Shown here: one piece after another, positions 53,489-61,062 of the stretch | Position numbering within the stretch: position 1 is the stretch's first letter | Layout of the letters: the number at the start of each line of letters is the position of its first letter | From: Vibrio neptunius | GTDB lineage: Bacteria; Pseudomonadota; Gammaproteobacteria; Enterobacterales; Vibrionaceae | Direction of reading: 5' to 3' | NCBI GenBank assembly: GCA_019339365.1 | Contig: CP079859.1 | Coordinates: forward strand, 1,612,001-1,676,000 | DNA length: 64,000 nucleotides | Notes under the pieces: generated by a model | Seen by the model: the letters and a program-made list of their open reading frames with translations, nothing else | What the model was told of the DNA's origin: nothing | Databases searched by the model: none | Position numbers and translations under genes: made by a program

Positions 53489-53614
53489 GGATTAACAAGG
53501 GCACGCAGTATCGTCATTCCAGAAGTGAGGAACGAACTGTCTGGAATCTCTAGCTAGCACTTGTCTTAAACGAATTACCTATCTGGCACGAGCCAGAACA
53601 ACAAGAGAACAAAC

Positions 53615-55216
53615 ATGAACAACAATGATCTAGTCGCCAAACTGTGGAAACTGTGTGACAACCTGCGTGATGGCGGTGTCTCTTACCAAAACTATGTCAA
53701 CGAACTGGCGTCATTGCTGTTTCTTAAAATGTGTGAAGAGACAGAGCAGGATGTGAAGTTACTTCCACAAGGTTATCGTTGGGCCGATCTTAAAGCTAGA
53801 CTCGGTCAAGATCAGCACCAGTTCTACCGTAAGTTGTTGGTAGAACTGGGTGAATCTAATCGACCTATCGTTCGTGCCATCTTTCAAAACGTCAACACCA
53901 CCATTACTCAGCCAGCTCAGTTAACCGAGCTCGTCTCTAATATGGATAGCCTAGAGTGGTTTGATGGCCCTGATTCTGAAAATGGACAAGGCAAAAGCCG
54001 TGATGATTTCGGTGATATGTACGAAGGCTTACTGCAAAAGAACGCCAATGAAACCAAATCCGGCGCAGGTCAGTACTTTACGCCCCGTTCGTTGATCAGC
54101 ACTATCATCAAAGTCATGCAGCCCCAGCCACGAGAAATCATTCAAGATCCAGCAGCAGGCACCGCAGGCTTCTTGATTGAAGCAGATAAGTACATCAAAT
54201 CGCAAACCAACGATTTAGATGACCTAGACGATGATGATCAAGAGTTCCAAATGACCAAAGCGTTTGTTGGCTTGGAACTGGTACCAGAAACACGCCGTTT
54301 AGCATTGATGAACTGCCTACTGCACGATATCGAAGGTGACCAAGATGAAGGTGCGATTCGTTTAGGTAACACCCTGGGTAGTGCTGGCGAAAACCTGCCA
54401 AATGCCAATGTGATTTTAACTAACCCTCCGTTTGGTAGTGCCGCAAGTACCAATATTACTCGTACCTTTGTTCACCCAACCGGTAACAAACAGCTCTGTT
54501 TTATGCAGCATATCTATGATGCGTTAGAGCCGGGCGGCCGAGCAGCGGTAGTCATTCCTGATAACGTGTTATTCGAAGGCGGTAAGGGTACCGATATTCG
54601 TCGTGACCTGATGGATAAGTGTAACCTGCATACTATTCTGCGTTTGCCGACAGGTATCTTCTACGCACAGGGCGTAAAGACCAACGTGCTCTTCTTCCAA
54701 AAAGGCACGCCAGAGAACAAGAACCAAGACAAAGGCTGTACCAAAGAGACATGGGTATTCGATATGCGTACCAACATGAACACCTTTGGTAAGCGTCGCC
54801 CACTGACTGAAAAGCACTTTGAAGCCTTTATCAATGCTTACGGCGAAGACAAAAACGGTCAATCACCTCGTGAAGAGGGGGTTTACGAGACTTTGGGCAA
54901 CATCTTTGCTGAAGGTCAGGACAGTGTTGAACACATCACCGAAAACGCTCGTTTCCGCAAATTTAGCCGTGAATTCATTCGTGATCAGAAAGGCGATAGC
55001 CTAGATATCTCATGGCTAAAAGACCTAGAAGCCACCAGCGCAGAAAACCTGCCAGAGCCAGAAGTGTTGGCTGGTGAGGCGATGGCAGAGCTGACTGAAG
55101 CCATGTCTGAAATTTACCAACTGATGCAAGCTCTTGGTGCCAATGATGAAGCGGAAGCACAAAAGCAGTTGCTGGAAGAAGCCTTTGGCTTGGCAGAAAA
55201 GCCGGAGGCAGAGTAA
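53615..55216 (+). CDS. hsdM: Type I DNA methyltransferase M subunit (HsdM)
   Basis: This 533-residue adenine-N6 methyltransferase has an N-terminal HsdM helical domain (LWKLCDNLRDGG, then LKMCEE), SAM motif DPAAGTAGFL near 177 and catalytic NPPFGS near 270. The C terminus is a helical tail for HsdS contact (about 465-533). Length is normal. The stop overlaps the hsdS start by one base. It protects host DNA at the site defined by HsdS. Confidence 0.95.
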   Translation: MNNNDLVAKLWKLCDNLRDGGVSYQNYVNELASLLFLKMCEETEQDVKLLPQGYRWADLKARLGQDQHQFYRKLLVELGESNRPIVRAIFQNVNTTITQPAQLTELVSNMDSLEWFDGPDSENGQGKSRDDFGDMYEGLLQKNANETKSGAGQYFTPRSLISTIIKVMQPQPREIIQDPAAGTAGFLIEADKYIKSQTNDLDDLDDDDQEFQMTKAFVGLELVPETRRLALMNCLLHDIEGDQDEGAIRLGNTLGSAGENLPNANVILTNPPFGSAASTNITRTFVHPTGNKQLCFMQHIYDALEPGGRAAVVIPDNVLFEGGKGTDIRRDLMDKCNLHTILRLPTGIFYAQGVKTNVLFFQKGTPENKNQDKGCTKETWVFDMRTNMNTFGKRRPLTEKHFEAFINAYGEDKNGQSPREEGVYETLGNIFAEGQDSVEHITENARFRKFSREFIRDQKGDSLDISWLKDLEATSAENLPEPEVLAGEAMAELTEAMSEIYQLMQALGANDEAEAQKQLLEEAFGLAEKPEAE

Positions 55217-56559
55217 TGAGTGAATTGCCGAAGGGTTGGGTTGATTGCAAGTTAGGTGATGTACTAACTCTAGTTAATGGACGAGCTTACAAAAAGCATG
55301 AAATGCTAGATACCCCGAATGGTGCAACCCCTATTTTGAGGATTCAAAACTTGAACAATGGGGACAACTGGTTTTATTCAGATTTGGATTTGGCAGAGGA
55401 TAAATATTGCTATAAGGGTGATTTGCTGTATGCGTGGTCAGCTACATTTGGTCCGTATTGGGCGAAGTGGGACAAGGCCATCTTTCATTATCACATTTGG
55501 AATGTTAAACCGACCAACGCAATAACATTGAGATTTGCATATTACACCCTTTGCAATATAACCGGAGCAATTAAATCTGCTGCTCATGGTGTAGCGATGC
55601 CGCACATGACCAAAAGTGGCATGGAAGGTTGGTCAATAACAGTCCCTTCACTAGCCGAACAAAAACGCATCGTTGAAAAACTCGATGAGGTATTGGCACA
55701 GGTCAACACCATTAAAGCTCGCCTAGATGGCATCCCAGACTTGCTAAAACGCTTCCGCCAATCGGTACTCGCTTCTGCGGTGTCGGGGAAGTTGATAGCT
55801 GTTAAGACTCCTCGTCTTATGACTATTGGTGATGTATCTGAGGATATTCGATATGGAACTTCTAAAAAATGTGATTACAAAGGAGGGGATACTCCTGTAA
55901 TCCGTATTCCTAATATTGGTGATAGAAAACTAGATGTTTCAGATTTGAAATCGGCAGATTTCACTGAGAAAGAACTTGAGAAATTAGCTCTTAAGTCGGG
56001 TGATCTTTTAGTTATTCGTTCTAATGGCAGCTTGGACCTCGTGGCTAAACCCGCCTTAGTCGAGTCTCAGTATGAAGGTTTTTTATATGCTGGCTATTTG
56101 ATCAGAATTAGGTGCGATAGAGAAAAAGTAATACCAAGCTTTTTGCTAAATGTTTTGAGTTCAAGAGTTGTGAGAGATGTTGTTGAGTTGGGTGCTCGCT
56201 CGACTAGTGGAGTAAATAATATTAACTCAAAAGAGCTATCTGCCTTAGAGTTTGTACTACCTTCACTAGAAGAACAAAAAGAAATTGTTCGCTTAATCGA
56301 CCAATACTTTGCTTTCGCTGAAACCATTGAAGCGCAAGTGAAAAAAGCGCAGGCGAGGGTCGATAACCTTACCCAGAGTATCTTGGCAAAAGCCTTCCGT
56401 GGTGAGTTGGTGGTGCAAGACCCAAATGATGAGCCAGCCGACAAACTGCTGGAGCGCATTGCTAAGGCTCGCGCCGATGCCGAAGCCCTAGCCAAGGCAG
56501 CCAAAAAAGCCCGATCTACCAAGAGCCCCGCCAAGAAAAGAGCCGCAAAAAGCGCCTAA
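55216..56559 (+). CDS. hsdS: Type I specificity subunit (HsdS)
   Basis: This 447-residue protein has two target-recognition domains (about 1-150 and 195-350), each followed by a conserved helix (SLAEQKRIVEKLDEVLAQV, SLEEQKEIVRLIDQYFAF). The second helix is followed by AKAFRGELV and a basic Ala/Lys-rich tail. It sets the bipartite DNA target. Base composition drops in the recognition domains relative to hsdM, as usual for exchangeable specificity domains. Start codon overlaps the hsdM stop. Confidence 0.94.
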   Translation: MSELPKGWVDCKLGDVLTLVNGRAYKKHEMLDTPNGATPILRIQNLNNGDNWFYSDLDLAEDKYCYKGDLLYAWSATFGPYWAKWDKAIFHYHIWNVKPTNAITLRFAYYTLCNITGAIKSAAHGVAMPHMTKSGMEGWSITVPSLAEQKRIVEKLDEVLAQVNTIKARLDGIPDLLKRFRQSVLASAVSGKLIAVKTPRLMTIGDVSEDIRYGTSKKCDYKGGDTPVIRIPNIGDRKLDVSDLKSADFTEKELEKLALKSGDLLVIRSNGSLDLVAKPALVESQYEGFLYAGYLIRIRCDREKVIPSFLLNVLSSRVVRDVVELGARSTSGVNNINSKELSALEFVLPSLEEQKEIVRLIDQYFAFAETIEAQVKKAQARVDNLTQSILAKAFRGELVVQDPNDEPADKLLERIAKARADAEALAKAAKKARSTKSPAKKRAAKSA

Positions 56560-56976
56560 GTGCTAAGCTTTACTTTGTTGTGTTAATAAAGGGGCGAGAG
56601 CCCCTTTTTAGTGCCTGTTATATGAGATTGTTAACTGTTTAAAGCAATATCTACGCTGTGTAAGTCAATCGTTGAGCTTGTAAAAAGCCTGTGCTCAATG
56701 GTAATGAGTTTCTTCTCTCTGCTTTCCCCATTCAACATAGAGGAAATACAACAATCGAGAAGTTAAAAAGGGAACCTGAACTCGCCGTTGACACTCGTTA
56801 ATAAGAGCAATGATGCCGTTATGTGAGAGAACACAGAAAGTTTCCTAAAAGTATCTACTCACATCAAAATTATAAATTAGATCAAAGAAGTCATTTATAT
56901 GAAATGATAGGCTTATTCGGCTTTGTTTTTTGAACCGACTTCACTTTATTTAGGTGTGATTTAACGGCAGGAGCTG
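56560..56976. other. Intergenic region between hsdS and mcrB
   Basis: After the hsdS terminator the sequence is AT-rich and non-coding and should hold the mcrBC promoter, which could not be fixed. AGGAG lies just before the mcrB start. No other element seen. Confidence 0.5.
56591..56610 (+). terminator. Terminator of the hsd operon
   Basis: GGGGC-GAGA-GCCCC stem followed by TTTTTA, about 30 bases after the hsdS stop. Confidence 0.85.
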
Positions 56977-59655
56977 ATGGAAGTAGAACAACAATTATTG
57001 TGGGATGAGTTTTTAGCGCGCTGGCCAAAAGAAGAATTGCAGAACTTAACGTTAGAGGAGTACGTTTCTGTTAATAATAACGATACATTTACTTATTGGT
57101 TAGAAACTAGGACACGAGAGTTAGGGTCTATTCAGGGCAATACATCTGCAAAGTTTGGCATATATAAGCGCGGAAGTGACGGTAAGGAGCAAGGGGGTAT
57201 TGAGCATGGCGCTATCTACTCATGGCGTACCCGATACGGAAGCAATGAGTCTGAAGTTTTTAACTATGTAAAAGCAGTACTAATCAACATTTCTCAGGCT
57301 GCTGGACAAGGTGATTTGGAGGCGATAGATGCGATTGATTTTGCGCCCCTAGTAAAGTGGAAGATCGCTTTCCTTTATCAAAACCAGAAAAAGCCCGCGC
57401 TCATTAATATGTTTTCTAAGCCGATGCTAGAGGTATTGACGGATAGTAGTACAAATGCGTCGTTTCCTTCTATGTATCAGAAGCTGATTGAACAGAAAGG
57501 TAATCAAGACTTATTAGACTTTGGTACTCAATGCTGGGAAGTCGCAGCGCAGAAACACAATGACATTGAACAACATCAGATTCTCAGCCAGTTTACTCAT
57601 ATTGATGCGTTTAAACTATGTTTTCCTAAGTGGCCGCAGAAGGTAGTGGATGCTTTTTGCCTGATCATCAAAGAAGCGCGCGCCAATAAGCTAGATGTGT
57701 TTACCACTGATATGTCTTCTGGGCCGATGATTAGGCTCGGGCGCAAAGAGTTAAATGCTTCAAGAGCAGAAGCAGTATACGCAACATTTGAGCCTACGCA
57801 AAAGAAAATAAACTTTGAGATTCGTTTCGAGCATAGAGATGTTTATTACTGTTCGGGGGTGTCTGATGAACTTTTCCGAAAACTACGTAAATCAAAACAA
57901 CTTATTCGTTTTACTCAGCAATATCCAGTTACTCGTAAGCCTTACTGGCCCTCTAGCTATTTTTTGGATGGCTTTTTAGATGAACAATCAGGCGACAATC
58001 AAACCAGCCAACAAGGAGAAGTACATCTAATGGACAATCTATCACCACTGAACCAAATCCTTTATGGACCTCCGGGCACAGGTAAAACTTATCACACTAT
58101 TGAAGCGGCCGTTAAAGCGGCAGAACCTGATTTTGTTTGGGCGAACCGAAATGAGTTAAAAGATGAGTACGATCGTTTAGTCGCTGATAAACGCATCCGC
58201 TTTGTGACTTTTCATCAAAGCTATGGTTATGAAGAGTTTGTTGAAGGCCTGCGCGCGGTTTCAAATGATGAAAATCAAATTGAGTATTCTGTGCAATCAG
58301 GCGTTTTTAAACAGGTGTGCCTTGACGCAGCTGTAAGTGCCAATAATCACCCTATTGCAATCAAGCCCAGTGCAAAAATTTGGAAGTTATCGATCGATGG
58401 TGTTAAACCAAGCAAAGTTCGCGACTACTGTTTTGCAAATAATTTGGCAGCGATTGGCTGGGGCAAGACTGGTGATATGTCGAGTGAAGAGCACAGTTCA
58501 GACGAACATGATTACTTTGAACAGCTCGGCGCATTGGCGAAGTCTTCGGTAATGGAGTTCTCCGGCCGTATGGCGGAAGGAGACATCGTAGTTTGTGTTA
58601 AGGGGCAATGGTCGATTCAAGCTGTTGGTGTGGTTTCTGGTGATTATCAATTCCGTAAGGAAGGTATCGAGGACCGTTCAGATTTTTGCCATGTTATGCC
58701 AGTCGACTGGTTGGCAACGGAGCTGGATGTGAACCTCTACGAGCTAAATGACAATACTCGACTAACACTAAAAACTTGCTATGAGCTAACACGATTTAGT
58801 TCCATTGAACTCTATGAAGTTTTAGAGAGATCGGGTGTTAAATTAAATAGCCATGAGCAAGTAGGTAGCAAACAACAAAATTACGCATTAGTTATCGATG
58901 AGATTAATCGAGGCAATATCTCAAAAGTATTTGGTGAGTTGATTACCTTGATTGAACATTCTAAGCGTAAAGGTCAGGACGAAGCGTTAGAGCTAACACT
59001 GCCATATTCTGGTAAGCCATTTTCGGTGCCGGATAATCTTTACATTATCGGTACAATGAACACCGCTGACCGTTCACTTGCCATGATGGATACCGCTCTG
59101 CGTCGTCGTTTTGATTTTGTAGAGATGATGCCAAAACCAGAGTTGCTTGCAGGGGTCGAAGTAAAGGGCATCAATTTACAGCGTCTGCTTGAAGTACTGA
59201 ACCAACGAATTGAAATTCTGTATGACCGAGAACATACCCTAGGGCATGCTTTCTTTATGCCAGTTAAAAAACTGGTAGAAAAGGGGGAGCAAGGCCAGGC
59301 GTTCGGTGCTTTGGTTTCTATTTTCAAAAACAAGATCATTCCGCTTCTGGAAGAGTACTTCTTCGAAGATTGGAGCAAGATCCGCCTAGTGCTCGCTGAC
59401 AATCAAAAGACGAATAATGAACCACAACAGTTTGTACTAGAACAAAAACAAAAAGCTGACGATTTGAAGAGTTTGTTTGGCAAGGGGCATAACTTGGATC
59501 AATACGGTCAGTCAGTAGTGAAATATACACTCGCTGGCAGCAGCGCACGTGTTTGGACAGACGCTGAAGCCTATGTTGGTATCTATAAACCGCGTGAAGA
59601 GGTGTTAACTAAGTCACCTGAGACTGAACCCGAAATAGACGTTGAGCTTTCGTAA
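56977..59655 (+). CDS. mcrB: McrB-type GTPase with an EVE-like insertion
   Basis: This 892-residue AAA+ protein has an N-terminal ~350-residue part of unknown fold, then Walker A LYGPPGTGKTYHT near 363. Walker B LVIDEINRGN lies near 637 and the McrB signature MNTADRSLAMMDTALRRRFDF near 692. Between Walker A and B is an extra block (about 467-600: WKLSIDGVKPSKV, AAIGWGKTGDM, GDIVVCVKGQWSIQAVGVV) that reads like an EVE/PUA modified-base reader. Usual McrB proteins carry their reader at the N terminus, so a reader inside the motor is odd. It should assemble as a ring and drive McrC. Overlaps mcrC by one base. Confidence 0.88.
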   Translation: MEVEQQLLWDEFLARWPKEELQNLTLEEYVSVNNNDTFTYWLETRTRELGSIQGNTSAKFGIYKRGSDGKEQGGIEHGAIYSWRTRYGSNESEVFNYVKAVLINISQAAGQGDLEAIDAIDFAPLVKWKIAFLYQNQKKPALINMFSKPMLEVLTDSSTNASFPSMYQKLIEQKGNQDLLDFGTQCWEVAAQKHNDIEQHQILSQFTHIDAFKLCFPKWPQKVVDAFCLIIKEARANKLDVFTTDMSSGPMIRLGRKELNASRAEAVYATFEPTQKKINFEIRFEHRDVYYCSGVSDELFRKLRKSKQLIRFTQQYPVTRKPYWPSSYFLDGFLDEQSGDNQTSQQGEVHLMDNLSPLNQILYGPPGTGKTYHTIEAAVKAAEPDFVWANRNELKDEYDRLVADKRIRFVTFHQSYGYEEFVEGLRAVSNDENQIEYSVQSGVFKQVCLDAAVSANNHPIAIKPSAKIWKLSIDGVKPSKVRDYCFANNLAAIGWGKTGDMSSEEHSSDEHDYFEQLGALAKSSVMEFSGRMAEGDIVVCVKGQWSIQAVGVVSGDYQFRKEGIEDRSDFCHVMPVDWLATELDVNLYELNDNTRLTLKTCYELTRFSSIELYEVLERSGVKLNSHEQVGSKQQNYALVIDEINRGNISKVFGELITLIEHSKRKGQDEALELTLPYSGKPFSVPDNLYIIGTMNTADRSLAMMDTALRRRFDFVEMMPKPELLAGVEVKGINLQRLLEVLNQRIEILYDREHTLGHAFFMPVKKLVEKGEQGQAFGALVSIFKNKIIPLLEEYFFEDWSKIRLVLADNQKTNNEPQQFVLEQKQKADDLKSLFGKGHNLDQYGQSVVKYTLAGSSARVWTDAEAYVGIYKPREEVLTKSPETEPEIDVELS

Positions 59656-60959
59656 TGCACACCACTGTATTTGAATATGGTTATTTAACGTATGACAAAG
59701 CTGCGAGTGATGAACTTGGTGCAAAGACTATTTCGAAACGTGCATTCGAGTACTTAAAGGACGTGAGCTTAAGCGCTGGAGAATCTGATACCAATAAGTG
59801 TTTAGGTTTAACCAAGCATTTTGGCCATGAGTTGCTTCAAGTGAAAAACTACGCCGGTGTATTGTTCACACCGACAGGAGAGCATATTGAAGTTCTACCC
59901 AAAACAGGGCGTAAGTCGGTAACACACAACCAAGCGGTTTCAGAATCTCGTGAGATGCTGTTGATGATGCTACAGCATTTAGGCTCTTTTCGTTATGTGT
60001 CTTCTAACCAAGCTAATATCGCTACAAAGCAAATGCCATTGCTTGAGGCATTTATTAGTCAGTTTTTACAGTCGGTCAATACCTTGGTGAAGCGAGGGCT
60101 GAAAAGTGACTATGTCACACAAGAAGATAACCTCCACTATCAGAAGGGCAAGCTTCAAGTTTCTCAACAAATCAGACACAACATCGTCAATAAACACAAG
60201 TTTTATGTTGAATATGATGAGTATCTGATTAACCGGCCTGCAAATCGACTGATTAAAACGGCTCTGTTGAAATTAGGTAATTACACAAGGCTAGCGACCA
60301 ACCAGAAGTTACTGTGTGAACTACAGTTTGCTTTTACAGATGTCCCAACGAGTCAGTCAGTGAAACAAGATATGAATGCGCTCAAAGTGGGCCGAGGGAT
60401 GGTGGACTATCATTCGCCGATTTCTTGGGCCAAATTGATACTTGATGGTTTCTCTCCGCTGAGTATGAAAGGTGATAGCAGCGCGCTTTCCTTATTGTTC
60501 CCAATGGAAGCGGTGTTTGAAAGCTACGTAGCGTCTGTACTCAGAAAACAACTTTCTGATGAAGTGGAGCTTACCACCCAAGCATCATCAAAATATTTGG
60601 TTTCGCATAACGCTCGTAATCAGTTTCAACTTAAACCTGATTTGTTGATGAGCTTCCCAGATAACTCAAAATTGGTTCTCGATACGAAATGGAAGCTACT
60701 CGATCTAGGCGAACATAATTACGGGCTTTCTCAATCCGATCTCTATCAAATGTTTGCTTACGGGCATAAATATCTAAATGGTAAAGGTGACCTTTTGTTA
60801 ATTTATCCCTCACATAGCGGTTTTGAACAGCCGATAGAATTTAGCTTTGATTTTAGTGAGTCGCTAAAGCTTTGGGTTGTTCCGTTTGTTATTTCACCAG
60901 ATGGTAATTCTAAGGTTAGATGGCCAAAAGAATTCCCGGAATATGCGTCAGCTTCGTAA
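59655..60959 (+). CDS. mcrC: McrC nuclease subunit
   Basis: This 434-residue partner of McrB has an N-terminal beta-rich domain contacting the McrB ring (VLFTPTGEHIEVLPKTG), a helical middle and a C-terminal PD-(D/E)XK nuclease (FQLKPDLLM, then LVLDTKWK: Asp and Asp-x-Lys). DLYQMFAYG follows, as in the family. With McrB it cuts DNA with modified cytosine. The start overlaps the mcrB stop, so the two are coupled. Confidence 0.92.
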   Translation: MHTTVFEYGYLTYDKAASDELGAKTISKRAFEYLKDVSLSAGESDTNKCLGLTKHFGHELLQVKNYAGVLFTPTGEHIEVLPKTGRKSVTHNQAVSESREMLLMMLQHLGSFRYVSSNQANIATKQMPLLEAFISQFLQSVNTLVKRGLKSDYVTQEDNLHYQKGKLQVSQQIRHNIVNKHKFYVEYDEYLINRPANRLIKTALLKLGNYTRLATNQKLLCELQFAFTDVPTSQSVKQDMNALKVGRGMVDYHSPISWAKLILDGFSPLSMKGDSSALSLLFPMEAVFESYVASVLRKQLSDEVELTTQASSKYLVSHNARNQFQLKPDLLMSFPDNSKLVLDTKWKLLDLGEHNYGLSQSDLYQMFAYGHKYLNGKGDLLLIYPSHSGFEQPIEFSFDFSESLKLWVVPFVISPDGNSKVRWPKEFPEYASAS

Positions 60960-61062
60960 GCTTACGTACACCACATATCCGTTAAGTATCGTAAATTACC
61001 AATTAATAAAATAGGTTCGAATTGAGCGCATACAAAGGCGTCACACTAGGTCAGGATTGTTC

